In this document: piece after piece, positions 22,126 through 37,000 of the stretch | How the letters are laid out: each line of letters starts with the position of its first letter | Position numbering within the stretch: position 1 is the stretch's first letter | Source: Onchidella celtica | Taxonomy: Eukaryota > Mollusca > Gastropoda > Systellommatophora > Onchidiidae | Assembly (NCBI GenBank): GCA_963931925.1 | Contig: OZ007570.1 | Coordinates: 39,432,557-39,496,556, forward strand | Length of the DNA stretch: 64,000 nucleotides | Direction of reading: 5' to 3' | Translations under genes and position numbers: made by a program | Notes under the pieces: generated by a model | Told to the model about the DNA's origin: nothing | The model's database searches: none | What the model saw: only the letters and a program-made list of their open reading frames with translations

Positions 22126-25100
22126 GGTCCCCTAACAACAGTCTTTGATTTTAGTTTGAACAAGGTTCCAACAGCTGACCGCAGAAGGGCTGTCTGAAAA
22201 ACATGAACCTGTCACATTCAAGCGGAATAAAGTTACATTTCAACAATAATTTCTCAGTTATGTATATATATATTTTCAGAAAGTTGAATTATTTCTCTTT
22301 TTTATGGTGAAACAAAAAGTATCTCGATAATTATACTGACTAGAACTTTCACAGCAGAGGGGTGTTATGAAAAGTCCGAAGAGCGATACAGTATGATTTG
22401 AATGCTTTTAAAATCATATTTGTCAGTTGAATAAAGACTTGAAACTGGTGCACAAGACAGAAAAATCGTTCGCCTTTAAAAAATCTGGTGACATCTCAAA
22501 ACTTTTTGTCCTTTTTTGGCCTGCCTTCGACGCCTTCAAGTTCCTTTGCATATATGAGAGACTGACAAATGCCTTCGAAATTACCACTCTGAGCCACACA
22601 TCTTGGGCTTCCATGTTAATAACTTGCATTGTGCTGCTGCAGGTCTGATTGTGTACTCTTAACAGTTTCTGTTGTAAAGATTCAAGTTCCACTTTGTATA
22701 TAATATGTTCAGGCAGATTGTTATCATTTGCGAGTAAGAGTGAATCTATACCCCAGACTTGCCAACTTGATGACACCTCATGGGGCGCATAAATCTTGTA
22801 AAGGCAAACTGGAACTGTTGGTTGGTTATGACCTCCACATCCAGGAGAACAAAAATATGATACACCTCACAGGTCACATAATGTACCCTATGTATATAGT
22901 GCAACATGCATACTGTCACTAGTCTTACATTTACGGGTATTTATTCTCAAACCTGGCTGCAGTTTTTTACAATAGTCCTCATTTCCCATGCAGATGATGC
23001 ATCTCCATCAAGACGTGGCTGACAAAATTACCATCATGAGCACAACCAGAATCATTTTAGTTAACACTGAGATACAAGCACAAAAACAAAGCTTCTGATG
23101 ACACCCCATTCTTAAACCAAAAATACATGTACTGGTAAAGTCTGAAAAGTTATGACTGAATATTACAGCATTATGCAGTAAACCTCAAGTATTATGGCCT
23201 CGGATGAAACGGGACCTGGGGTACAATGGCATGAATTAAAATGCCCATTTCATACACTCATCCCATAAGTAAAAAAAAAACAAAACTTGTTTAGAACATA
23301 CAGCACACCTCTGATACAACGGCCTTTTTCGTTTTGACGGCACTGAATACACTGAGCAAAATATTGCACAGTTGAGAGATTTATCGGGAGATGGGCAGGG
23401 AATGCGCGAAGGGGGGGGGGGATGATAGTGTTGTAACCAATTGCCAGTCCTTTGTCCTTTGTGTGAACTGATGCGAGATTGTGTAACTGGGAAGTAGGGT
23501 GGTGGGATGGCCTTGCACCATGGAGTTGGGCAATGACGCAAGACTAGTCACATGTGCTCAGTCCTTTGTGTGAACGTATAACCAATCAGGTAAATGGCCC
23601 ATGAGTTTGGCACATGTGTGTAAACCGAAAAGTAAGGAAGTGGTCATCCTGCTCATGCCTCATGTGTAGATCTAAGCTCGACCAAGACAGTGGTCACTTG
23701 CTGTGCTACCTTTCAAGCGAACGCATCACCATTCACTTTTGAGAAAGTGAAACTGCACTACAATATAATGATGGCAACAAGGCAGAGAAACCGAAAATGC
23801 TTTTCTCTTGAATGAAGGCAAAATTAATTGAAGAGGTGGACAGGGGTGTAAAAAACAAGGCTCAAATCTGTGGGGACAATGAAATTTCTTTGTTTCCCGG
23901 GTAAGTCCTGTGTATTTTTATGAGTGCTTTCCCTTTGACCTTGCCTATATCGGAATCTCACTTTGAATGGCAGTTTTGCAGTGGTCCCGTGAATGCCATT
24001 GTATCCGAGATCCACTGTATCAATTGTAAGAGGATTTAGTGAAATCGGGCTAAAGGTGACAGACCAAATTCCTGAGAAAAGCCCTCCAAAGGGGGGGAAA
24101 CATTTTCCATAGAAATTAAGAATTGCTTATATAAAATGAAAGATTAGCCATTTTTCTGCATTCAGTTAAAATATTATGCTTGAAATCATCTTAAAAATAT
24201 TTTATTTTGATTTTTTAAAGAGGTGTAAAAATTTCATCTTAAGCCCAATTTTGCCAGATGCACTCACAATTGATTGATTTAATTTTTGGTTGATAAATGA
24301 AGTTTTAAGAAGACAATATCAAACTGTTGATCTGATTAGAGAATGACAGTATCTCAGAAAACAATCCGTCTGTCATTATGTCACCATGAGCTCTTTTTTT
24401 CCCAGAGTAAAATAATATCAATGAAAACATATGTGTATGTCTTATGCTCATGCTTTGATATCAGTTGTATGTTGGCAGTTAAGATGCAAGTTCAGCAAGT
24501 AACATTATGCGTGCATATGTACTTATTTCCTCTTGATGTCTTGGATCCATGAGTGAGTTATTATGCTATGTATTATCACTTAGCCATCTGTTTCTACAAT
24601 CTAAGCACACATCACACCATAAATCAAAAATGTACAACAATGATGGATCACGCACTGTGCATGTATTTATACACAGATTGCCCTCAGAAGTATCCCTGCT
24701 CTACATGCTCATAAACCATATCTCATGCCTAGGCAAATGTGAAATGTTAACTTTCAATGGAACAAATCATTGGTTCAGAGCAAGAAGTGATTCTGGAAAT
24801 CTAAGGGAATGAATATGCACACAAAGGCGACACTTGGGCTCATTACACTTACAGAGTTTACAGGAACATGAAACTAAGCCATGTCAGCAAGTTGCATGTG
24901 TGCCCCTAGCCTTCACTGCAAATCCAAGATGATCAAAAGACACATTATACAAATGCTGCACTTTGACACAAATCTCACATAAATCACTAACCCAGAAATC
25001 ACAGTGTTTTGTATCTGAATGGTTAGGAAACAGTTTCTGATGCACAAAGGCAGACAGTGTCAGTCAAATGCTTGTTCAATTATTCATAACTTGCATTGCC

Positions 25101-27954
25101 AAGGAAACAATTTAGCCAGTGAAAATGTACATCCATCATAAATAAGCATAATGTCAGTTATGGACAGCTGCCAGTTATGGGGATCTCACTCCAAATTACT
25201 AAAGTCCAGATTCACACATTTGCAAATGAAATGAAAAAAAACTATCAAAGTGATCCCTCTCCATAATATCTAGCGCCCCAATGCCCAACCTGATATTCTG
25301 TTGGGTGTGAGACAGACAATAAATGATAGTGGGATTTAGGGATCAGATTTGGGATCTGGTGTGACATGATTAGGTGACGGTGGTGTAAAGACAGAATCAG
25401 GATACACAAAGTTCTGATAAACATGCAGAACAAAATAAGATTTATATATACATTTACGAAAATTCCACTGATGGCTCTAATCAAGGGGTTCCTTCTGTTG
25501 TTCCAGCTCCGTGTTTCTCAAGGTGGGGCTTGGCAATAATTTGGTGGGGCATGACATTATATATGAAAAATATTTTTGTACATATATACTGTATTCTAAC
25601 TTTGTCCGATCATGGTGGGATGCAAGTTTTTTTTGAAAATTGAAGTGTGGCCTGGGACAGCTAATTTGAGAAACACTGCTCTAGCTATTCTTTGTTGATA
25701 ACAACAATTGAAATAAACGAAGTAAAATATCTTTTATCTTACAGACTTTCACATGAGATATTCATTAGTATTTTAAATATATATGAAACAACTATAAATT
25801 TTCCTTTTCCATAATAATGTAAATAAAAACAACCAAAATGTTCGCACATTTATAAACAGCAACAACTGATCCACAAAAAAAAAGAACCCCAAAAAACCCA
25901 ACCTTGTCCCTTGGATATATTAAAGAAATTAAACACATGCAGATCAGCTTCATTCAAAAGATATTCAAATTAAGAAAAAACTCTTTGTAATAAAAATTAA
26001 AAACTGAAGTAAACCACAAACAAAAATATAAATGTTCACAAAAGCATCAGAACCAAAACAAATTGGTTACTATCACAAGATGTAACAGTTTTGATTAACG
26101 TTAACGGAATATTCCATGTGCACCAGTAAAAATCCATTTGACCATAAAAAGAACCGGCATGTCTACTAGTTCATTCCTCACTACCAGCTGCAAAAACACA
26201 TCATTACTGCTTTACTCTCCCTCCGCTTTTCACAAAAAATTTAGATTCGGTTATAATCTTGCATAACAAAGTGTCATTCCTACAAAAATCATGAAAGTTG
26301 TCCCACCTCTGAGTGCAGATTTGAAGTGTTAGTTCCATTTTCATTCCCACATTCACTTACCAGTGCCAAACCTGGACCCTGACCAAATCTATCCAGAGCA
26401 AGATCACAACCTGATGATACGCTGCTTACAAAGAGCCGTCAACAAGACCAGATGTGACAGGATCAGCAATACAAAGAACAGAGAAACTGTAGGAACAACA
26501 CCAGTCCACTGGCACATAGAATGACAGCCGAGTAAAATGGTTTGGACACCTTTTGTGAATTCCGATCTCCCAGCCGGCCCATCGTGCATTCAACATGAGG
26601 CAGATCGAGAGAGACCTGGACCAGTGGTGTGAAAGAAGCACTGATGACCCACGGCATTGCATCAAGACAGGCTCTCCAGCTGGCTGCACTCCGAAAACTC
26701 TTTCTTCTTGTGACGCCCTTGCTAGTACAAGCAGATTGAAAAACAATCAACTACAAGTCCTGAACTTTGTAAAGTTTAACTATAAAACTTTACAAACAAT
26801 TCTCCTGAAATGTGCTTATGTGGAGAAGGAATAAGGCATCACTAAGGTGATGGCATGTTGAAGTTGCGATTAAGAAAAGGAACAGGGACAACATTCAGTA
26901 CGGTAACGTGAAAGTTTAATAAAACTACAGAGTAGTCAAAAAATGACAACACACAATTGCTGTGGAAAAAGATTTCACAAAGTACATGTGCGCTGGGAAA
27001 TGTTCATTAACAATTTCTTCTGTGCAATGATGGTATCCAAAGACAATGTGCAAACATTTCACTGTTTTGAGAAAAGTGATACATGTTATTTGAAGAGGTT
27101 CAGGAAATTAAAAACTGGGTCAGTTTGTTACATGTATAAAAAAAACAGTGCCATAATGTCATTTTGCAACACCATGAGTCACTGAACAAGTAAATTTATA
27201 TTTAAGAACAGTCTGTATTCCCAAGTTCATGGAAGCCCACACAACTTCACATAACCAATGACGTACATGACTTGTTAAAGTTTATAGATGCCCATGCTGT
27301 TGATTGCATAAATTGCTCAGCTCTCCTAGTTTCCTGTGATACAAATCCTTCTTACATTACAATGATAAATAATAAATTAGGAAGAACAAAAAATGAGATT
27401 AAAAAAAAAAATATTAATCAACATTTTTAATTTCTTCTTCAAAGTTTAAATAGTTTCTTTAAACCAGCCACTCCACAAACAGATTCAAGTATGTCAGGAT
27501 TTATTTTTTTTTATTTATCTCCTTCTTTACTTTACTCATTTATATTTTTTCCTGACAATATGAAACTGCACAAGAGGCTGGTGAAAGCACTGGTCTGTTT
27601 TGCTTTGCCTTTGTCAATTTTTAAGGCAGTTGCTTGGAAATCCTTTAAGTTATTATACAACTGAATGTTACCAACACAGTCATCCCCAATACAGCCTGTG
27701 ACTTGCTAAATTCCTATACTAATGCACGCTCTTTTACAATTCCAATTTTTCTGAAAAACAAAATCTAATACAACTACAACACTCTTCGAATATATATGCA
27801 TCTCCAACTTTTTAGCAAAAAGTGTAATGTTAGAGAAGTCCACAACTTTTCAATGACTTATACTTTCATACAATGACACATTACTTTCAGTAAGACAATC
27901 ACAAAAAAAACAACCATCTGATGGGTTATGATGTGGAAAGTGCTGATTGTTCCA
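22126..27954. other. Intergenic region between the EED and IDE 3' ends
   Basis: No supported gene. It holds scattered repeat fragments, including a family D copy near 24050-24215. A degenerate stretch at 26400-26760 is open in several frames but matches nothing recognisable. AATAAA on the minus strand (TTTATT at 27500-27505) is about 450 nt past the IDE stop and could be its polyadenylation signal. Confidence 0.4.
24050..24215 (-). repeat. Dispersed repeat family D, inverted copy
   Basis: On the minus strand it matches 41635-41770 and 45760-45898: AAAATGGCTAATCTTTCAT, then ATTTCTATGGAAAATGTTTC and the CTCAGGAATTTGGTCTGTC part. A direct copy of the AAGCCCAATTTTGCCAGATG tail follows at 24243-24270, so the locus is partly palindromic. 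Confidence 0.6.
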
Positions 27955-28056
27955 TCACAGTTTAGCTTTTGCCCTGGTGATGTCAATGAAAGGTTTTGGC
28001 AATGGGTACAGTCCCAGGTCACGCTTGAACTCCATGACATCAGTAACCACAACCGG
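27955..28056 (-). CDS. IDE: IDE exon 28 (last, with stop)
   Basis: Residues 966-998: [20 protein letters not shown] and onward to RAKAKL-stop (TGA at 27957-27955). The terminal AKL fits PTS1. Confidence 0.96.
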   Translation of the reverse strand, partial: PVVVTDVMEFKRDLGLYPLPKPFIDITRAKAKL

Positions 28057-31000
28057 CTGAAAGAAGGAGAAATCAGAATAGAAGTATCTTTCTCAAATGC
28101 CAGATTCAAGAATGATGTTTTAATATAAATTTCAAAGACCTCTGCAAGTATGTACAAAGAGACATGATGTGATCAAGTTAAGTGGATGCATTTATACCAT
28201 GAAAAAGGCACCACCTTTCCGCTGTTTTCCTCTGTACACATGAACAAATTTCTGTCAAAAGTAATTTAACCCATACTCCGCGCGCTACCCATAGGGCCCG
28301 CTGCACGGTCAGTGACCTTACTCACGGAGAATCTTATCGGGATCACTGACCCGTGCCGCTATGCGATGACCACAAATGCTATCCACGTGGTTCGGTTTTT
28401 ATTGATCGGTATGAAAACATTCGCTGCTATGCCTTATCACGCTTGATAATGAATTAACCAGCAAAATCTTAGTCTGTCAGTCTCTAACCAATGATCTGAA
28501 TTATGATTCCAAACTGACAGCCGTAGTTTTCGTGAGAACGAAGCAGGATAACTAGCCACGCCCTCCCAAGCCCTACACAAATGGTTTCATCCTGATTGAC
28601 ACATACTAATAAACCAATGTGGGCATTTGGGGCAAAGATTATTTCAGAGCTTGTTTCTGATTGGTCCTTAGATACAGACAACTCCAGATGGTGGTCAGCT
28701 TGTGAGAAAATGAGATAATATTGCAAATTTGTTGAGCAACAGTTCACATGTCGATGTTACATCTTTTGAAAGTGTGGGGAGAGCCTTTGAAAGCTTAGTC
28801 TTTGTGATTCCGACCAGTGGTTCACTGGTTAATATGTCCATGTCACAATGCGTTTGATTTAGAAGAGATACAGGGAACAATAACACAGTGGTTACGTCTC
28901 AAAAAGGTCAGTGACCCGATGCGTGAAAATACGGCTTGTGCGTGGCGCAGTCAGCTTGACCTTCCCGACTTTTGCTGCCCGTGCGGCGTGAGCGCTTGTG
29001 AGTAAATACCGACAATTGCCGCCCCTCGCAGGTTGAGGGTTAAAAAGAACTAAAATATCAAAATACTCACAGCTGGATACCATAAAATGCTCATTAAAAT
29101 ATTATATAAAATAGCAAACTAATATGATGAGAACACAACAACAGCATGTTTTTCATCCATTTCTTTCACTCTCTCACACCAAATTTCATATACACTACAG
29201 CACTAAAGGGTAACACTTTAGTTTTGCCTGATATATTTTATTCATATATGCTGCATCTCATTTGAGACCATGCGACAAAAAGCATCTGAATACTTTATCC
29301 TATATTTACACAGAAGATGAAATTATAAGAAAACAAAATTAATAATTTATAAAATGGGAGTTTGTTTGAGTACGAGTTTGGGTTTAATAGCACAGCCTTA
29401 CAATAATGGCCATTTTGCCCTTTTCTTATTTTTTTTCGTTATCTCACTTTGGACTAGTCTTCAATCCTCTGATTTCTATAAACAAGATCAATTGGATCCA
29501 CAGGCATGCCTTCTTCAGATGTGTATGAAATCTACACATTCTGTTGCAATGGAACATTATTGAAAATAAAAATATCAGATGCAGTGAGATATTAAAAGAA
29601 ATGAGTCCACAGGGTATCACACATACCAATGGAAGTTTCGGGGCAGGCATGAATCCATCCTTCACTTGTGATTTGTCATCACCATCTGTTTGAAACTGAT
29701 CCTCATCCTGTGTGATGCTGCTGGCATCCTCTGTGCCACGCTGGACGTCTGACACTACATGAACTGACAGCTTGTGCCTCTTGGGGGCATCCAGAGCTAT
29801 CTTGTCCTATGGAATGGGGAAGAAGATAGGATAAGATAAGAATCACTTCATTATCCCATAAAGGAAATTCTCTTTCACAGAGCATTTAAGAGCACATACA
29901 TGGGTGCATACAGCTCAGGCTTCATTACATAAACATACCATAACTCAATAAACTCAATGACAGGCATACATGAAGTGATATAGCAAGGAACCTTAGTGAA
30001 ATATGGCACACATCTAGCTGAGGTATCTAGTTGGGGTGAATTGAGGAGGGCAAAAACGATCTACTGTGTCTTTCTCTGTTATGCATTATTTTGTTGCTCC
30101 TGAATGATCTAGAAATTTGATGAAACGGGGGATGGTGTCTATCATTTAAGATGAATATGAATTTCTTTATAAATGCAACTGAGTATATAAGATGAAAAAT
30201 GAAATGACTTGCATTGTAGGGAAAAAACAAACATATCATTCCCTGCTCCTGCAGAATTTTGTATGCAATCTCTCTATGGCATGATGAAAATGTCCATTTA
30301 TTTTCTGAAGTATGGGTAAAAGTGAAATCAAATTACTTTTCAAATTACAATATCCAAGGAAAAAAAAAATTCGGCACACTTTACACCAAACATAAACATG
30401 TATTAATATTCTTTGGTACACAATACTGGTGGGGCGGGAGGATTGCACTTGAATCCCAACCATGCCTGATTTTTTTGGCCAACTTCCCACTATGTTCTGA
30501 AATAAATTTCTCCCAAATATGCACAAATTTAGAGCATTCATTACCATGAGAAGTAGAAAGTACAATTACAATTACTAAAAAATAAAAAAAAACAAAAAAA
30601 AAAACTTGAGTCACTTTTTCCTTCCACAAAATAGATTTCATTTGATGCTCTCTTAATCATCCATGTAATCCGTTATTTTTAACCATGAAAACAAAAACTC
30701 TCATTACATTCAGCTGAGAGCAACTAAAGATCTCCGATTACCTTCTTCAAAAGGTGACACAGGTCCAGTGACTTTGCTAGTACTGACCCCCAAGTCTTTG
30801 GATGAGCTTTAGTACTTCTTAAAGCTATGGGCAAACTCCTCAATAGGAGGGTATTTTTATCCAGTTTGAAGTATCTGGCTATCTCTCCGTAGCCTTTTTC
30901 TGCTCTTTAATTATTATCTTATGTGATCAATTTCACTGAACATTTCCTTGGTTTTACATTATTGAGTGAAAGACAAACAGAGAAATGGGTGGGACAGACA

Positions 31001-34000
31001 TCATTAAAGAGACAAAAAAAAAGGCAGAAAGGGCATTGAGAATGAGGTAATTTAAGAGAGAAGGAAAGGAAATGGAAGCAGGGAGTCATAAAAGATATCA
31101 ACTTACCTTGTAAAACTTATATAAATCATCTTTGGTCAGCTTTCTAAGATATGCAACCTCAATATTATCTGTAACAAAAGAGGAAACAGATCTGAACGAT
31201 AACAATTCTATTAAGGTACATCAAAACCACATCTCAGCTACTGGACTGGATTGTTATCAGGTTGAGTGAGTATTTCCTTATAACTGCATTGACAATACAA
31301 CAAATCAAAATTTCAATTGGTTCTGATACTCAGGACTGTCATAAGTGACAGCTGGTCCAGAGATAGAATGGCTTATCTACTGATGTATTTATCAATCTAC
31401 TTACTCATTTACTGATCTAGTAATTTATTTATTTACTTATTAGTTTAATTAATTAATTAATTTATTATTCATTTATCCATTTATTAATATTCAACAGCAA
31501 AATCACCGAGTCATGCACACAATGGTTACAGACCAAATTGAAAGAAAACCAATAGGTCCATAAGAAAGTGATATCAATATACAGCATCGTACTAACTCGA
31601 GAGCACCATACTGCCTAAAGTATCGTAAGTATGTATACCTACATGTATCAGCTCACATAAAGAATAAAATAAATAAAACGATTCATTTTCACTGAGATGT
31701 GAAGGTCTGCTTTCTGTTTTCATTTTGCTAGCTCAGGAAGCTCCCCGCTTCCACATTTTTCAACGCTGACATCATAGTTTCCTCAAAAAGGCAATGCATT
31801 AAAAAATTTCAGTATATCCATAAATATATCAGTGAAAGGTTGGGCAAAGAGTCGCTCGGCTGTAGCAATTAATGTATTGACAGGTTGTAAAGTAATGCAC
31901 CTGGGCATCGCAGAGGTGGTGTGAAAAGGTTAAAAAAAAACCTGAAAATCACATTGACCAGTCTCCCATGTAAGCAGGAATATGTTGTTTGTGACATACC
32001 TCTATCAAAGTTGTAGTAACCTGAGGTGATCTCTCCCCAGTACTTGTTATTTTGTTGCACCAACTTCTTCGGTTTCTCCAAGCGTTTGGTGGACAAGGCT
32101 GCTACATGTTTGCTGAATTCTTCCTCTGTCAAATTTTTGATTACATCCTATTGCGAAGAGAAAAAAAACAACAACTTTTTTAGACCGAACAAGCCGCGAA
32201 GAACATAAATGCCTGTCCTATATAAGTTTGATTGTAAAGCTGAAGATTCAAACGGATCAAATCCTCACTGCTCTACGATAATGGCATATGTCAGACTTGT
32301 GCCAAAAGGCAACTGATGGTTCATTGCATGCCTGAGCATGAGGGCTATCAGGTAATATTATAGATACAGAAATGAGCCAATAGCAAAATGTAATAATCCA
32401 ACAGAATCAAAGTGGCATAAGTCACCAAACGAGAAGAAAATAAATAACTCTTTCTTAATATCTCAAAAGTATCAAAATTGATGTAAATGGCATTAGCTTA
32501 GAGCCATGAAAATCGAAGGCAGGAAAAGCAGGGGCAGACAGAGAAAAACTTTCACTGAAAGTCTTAATTCATGGACAACAAATAAACATCACAACAACAA
32601 CTCCTTCTTGAGGTTGGCTGATGACAGATCCGAGTGGAGAGCCATGATCACCAATGTCTGTTCCAGACAGGGCAACTGACGATGATGATGATAGAGCCAT
32701 GACGAAGTGAAAAGTTTGTTGTTAGTGGACAGTAGTATTGTACCAACTAAGCTACATATGAGCATTGAACACAACTCAGTATTTCTCTCTTCCGCTTCAT
32801 AATTAGCCTATGGTCCCCTCCCAACAGCCAATGACAGAGGATCTTTTTTTATTTGTTTCTTTCACATAAAACAGCTGCCAAACAACAAAAAATTTAGACA
32901 AACAGAAACATGAAGACTGCCTAACAACAAAAAATTTAGACTAACAGAAACATGAAGACTGCCAAACAACAAAACATTTAGACTAACAGAAACATGAAGA
33001 CTGCCAAACAACAAAACATTTAGACTAACAGAAACATGAAGACCACCAAACAACAAAAAATTTAGAGTAACAGAAACATGAAGACTGCCAAACAACAAAA
33101 CATTTAGATTAACAGAAACATGAAAACTGCGAAACAACAAAACATTTAGACTAACAGAAACATGAAGACTGCCAAACAACAAAACATTTAGACTAATAGA
33201 AACATGAAGACTGCCAAACAACAAAACATTTAGACTATTAGAAACATGAAGATTGCCAAACAACAAAACATTTAGACTAACAGAAACATAAAGACCACAT
33301 TTCCAACATTACAATCTCAGAAAGGAAAACTGTATTTGACATTGTAATCTAAAGAAAGCTTTAAGTAGTTAAACTGTGAACCATATTTCATACAACACTA
33401 TAGAATTATTATGTATTCATTCAAATTCACTAAAAAGAAAATTTTTGTAAACACAGTGACATGATATTAGAAATGTTTAACCCTTGCTTAGGCAAGCAAG
33501 TTTTACAGTACGGTATAAATTTATCCTCCTTTTTTTTTTTTTCAGAAGACATATTCTTGATTTAAGAGACAATTCAAGATACTACAGCACTGCACACTAT
33601 GGCAGAACTTACCTCCATTTTCTGTATGAAAGCCTCAATTCTTCCTTCCACATACTGTGGAGATTTTGAAGACTGGACTATGACTCTCAGACCCTGCACT
33701 CCTTTTGACCTCCTGACTCCACTGACTACAATGTAACCTGTGAGAGGAAAAAGACAAAGAATTGGACATGAAATCACTGGAAAGAAAGCAAGGTTAATAA
33801 TGAAGTTTTGCAACATACAGCCTTCCGTGCACCTGACCCTATCTGGGCCTTTGCCAAAATGTGGGGCCATAGCAGGACCCTGAAGAGATCAAGGAGGTGA
33901 TGAAAACAATGTTGTTTAATTCAACTCAAAATGAATGCATGAATTAATGCATGAATTATGGGTTTGTCATCACAGTTAATGACAAGAAAAATGAAACAAA

Positions 34001-37000
34001 ACAAACATGGGGGGGGGGGAAGAGAAAGAAGGTGACATACCCAGCTGCTCTTGAGTTCTTAAAATGTTGAAACATGGCTCTCCTATAACCTGGAAAATGG
34101 AGAAAAGAGACTCACTGCAAATCATGTTGAAGTGACTGACATCATTATTCACCATGTAATACAACATGCATAAGATTAAAATGGCTAAAACAATGATTCT
34201 GTTGTAACGAAGCATCTGTATGTTCAATTTTATTTTGGATGTGCTTTGGAGGGACAACAAAGAGAAAGTTGTCCTTGGGTGTTTTCTCATATTGATGGAT
34301 CAGGGTCAGGATTAGGTCTAAGGCCAGCACTGCACTGTCCAGGCTGATGCCTGTCAACAACTTTTTTGATGGGAAGTGCTTTGCATCACAGTCAGGCTAA
34401 ATACCATCCCAAGCCCTGGGACAACTCTGCCTATAGAAAACCCATAAGAAAAATTTTCCCTGCCAAATTATTTCCTTTTATTTTAGCTCCCTACTGCTAT
34501 GTCACTGTGACTCATGTGACAATGAAACTTCGGTGACACTGCATTCCTCTCCTTGGAATGAAAACTTTGCTCTTTCTGCACCTCGTTTGGCATTATGAAA
34601 GGAAGGGCGGCTGTATGAATCAAAAGACAAGAGCTGCAAACATTCAATGGCAACTAAAATTCTGAAAAATCTGGCATAACCTATAACAATACAACTACTG
34701 TCTAAGGAAAAGGAATGTTCCTCTCTTACCTGACAGAAGAGTTCCAGGAGCATGTTACTCTCTGTGTTTTCCTGCCCACACTGGTAGTAAACCTCTATGC
34801 TGGAACTCTCATGGACTAAATTCTTTTGCTTGTGCATGAAGTAGCAGCCTGGTACAAAAATATGAATATGATTCCAGTACTACCATTAACTAAGAAGTTT
34901 TAAATTGAATAATTAAAACTGCTTGCATTTTATTTTCCTTAATTTTTGGTTAAAAACAAAGGGCTGATGAGATTATTTCTGAATGCAGTCACACGGACAT
35001 TTAGAACTGACTGCATTGTACTTAAAATTATAATTCCTCAAAATAAACTCACTTGTTAAATGAAAAATAAACAATTCCTTAAGCAAACTGCAAATTTAGC
35101 CCCTGACAATAAAGAAGCTTCTGAATCAGTTCTCTTATCCATCTTCTGATCAAAGAAGGCTCCCAAAAGTAGGAAGAACATGGTTCCTCTGTTGAGTTTC
35201 TGTAAACTCATTAGCTTCTTCTACATAAATCACACGGAAAGAATTCCATATGTCCTGACCAGCCAGTCAAAATACCCCAAGCCTACTCCTGTCTCTAAAA
35301 GGGTTCAAAGGGTAAATGTAGGGTAAGGGATAAGATAATGTTCACAGGGCTGTAAGTGGAAAATGATGCCAGCTCCTGAACTTGGCCAAGCGGGATGTTG
35401 CTCATGTACGTGCAGTTTGCTTCTGTCCAATGACATCCTCTCATTAAAGCATACAAAACCAAACAACACCCTGTCTAATTTAACAATTCTTGTCGTTTTG
35501 CCACTGAAAGGGTTATTTTAAAATCCTTTTGATTGATAACAGTTCTGTTCAAGATACAATGTATTTAGCTATAGATGGATATTGAAGAAACTGATCTTTC
35601 AACGCAGATGACTGGACCTTCCTCAATACCGGATTTTTGTAGATCCGTGGAACTATGACAGCCCTGGGTTTAGGGTTAAGGATAAGGACAGGGTTGGGGA
35701 TAGGTTTAGAGGATCTAAACTGGTTGGTCGGTATTTGTGGAACCTTTTCAAATCGCACACTGAGATTTTAATTACCAATGGTCATAACGAAAACTACCAC
35801 ACCTACCATCTGGCAGCTGAACTTCTCTCAGTAGTCTGTGTTGGCTTGGCAGGAGAGGTTTGGTTCCACTGTTCTGTGACAGAATCTTCTGCACATGTTC
35901 CATCATGTCTTGTGCTTGCTAAATTCAGATAAAGGGCTTTTACAAAATATCATATTATGCATAGATGGACATAAAGGTGTGGTGAGCATATTTGAAAAGG
36001 TCTTGAAGTTTTCAATCTTTTTAATACTTGCATTGGTTTTGAGCCACAACTGAGTTGAATAGGAGAAAGTGTTCCAATCTTTGAAGCCAGAAAAAAAAGA
36101 CTCATTTTCTTTGAGAAGAATTGAAAAGTATGACACAAAATTTCGTTCTGTGCCTCAATTTACACACTGTTGATCGAAACTCCACTTTAAAAATCACATC
36201 TGTGTATTCCCTGAGTCAGTGGGCCAGCTAGTACGCATAATGCTCACAATCACCACATTTCAATAGTAATCATATGACGACATAAAAATTATTTGAATGA
36301 AAGACACTTCATTCTTTTTTTAATATAATCTTAAAAGCATTATTAAGTATTTTCAGCTTCAATTGAGTATAAATTTAAATGTGTTACTCTCAAAAGTGGG
36401 AGCAGAATGTTTTATTTTCCATTCAGAAGTAACGTATCATTTCTTTTACTTATTACTTGCTTTAAAATGTCATGGAATCTTACAGAAAATGCGAAAGTTT
36501 CATGCATACATACTGTTTTGGTGACATTGCCATAAATGAGGCATTCAATATACATTTTGGACAAGAGCTGCTTGATGAAAGACTGAAGGCTTTCCTGTGT
36601 CACATCTGTGGAAATTATGAACAGTTGAAGGCAGACCTATTTTCAAGAACCACACTGAGCTAACTTAGAGAGCAAGCAGGTGGATACAATAACAATCATA
36701 TTGTGCGACGAAAAAGTAAGATGATGGAAAGATTTCATAGAATGACAGGACACATGTCGTCTACCAAACTACCAACCACCCACTATAGGAACCAAAACTG
36801 GGGAACAGATGTGTGTGTGCTTTGAGTTTATGATGATGACACACATTCATATAACAGTTATTTTGTGCCATGAAAAGTACAGTACAAAAGGTATGTATGT
36901 GTAAATAAAGAGAAAATGAAGACAGCCTGACAATTGCGCTTCACCCTAAGCCCAATTTTGCCAGATCCACTCACAATTATGTCTGCCCACTACCCTCTCC

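Noticed and set aside
26400-26760. Overlapping open frames on both strands, with a stretch that looks faintly like a LINE C-terminus (MRQIERDLDQWCERS)
   Set aside because: No RT motif or continuous homology is visible; too weak to list as a mobile element.
32862-33266. 134-codon open frame on the minus strand with repeated [14 protein letters not shown]
   Set aside because: It is the translation of a 42-bp minisatellite whose unit is divisible by three; no independent evidence of coding.
32875-33297. CRISPR-like array appearance (regular 42-bp repeats)
   Set aside because: There are no unique spacers, units are contiguous and the genome is eukaryotic: a minisatellite.
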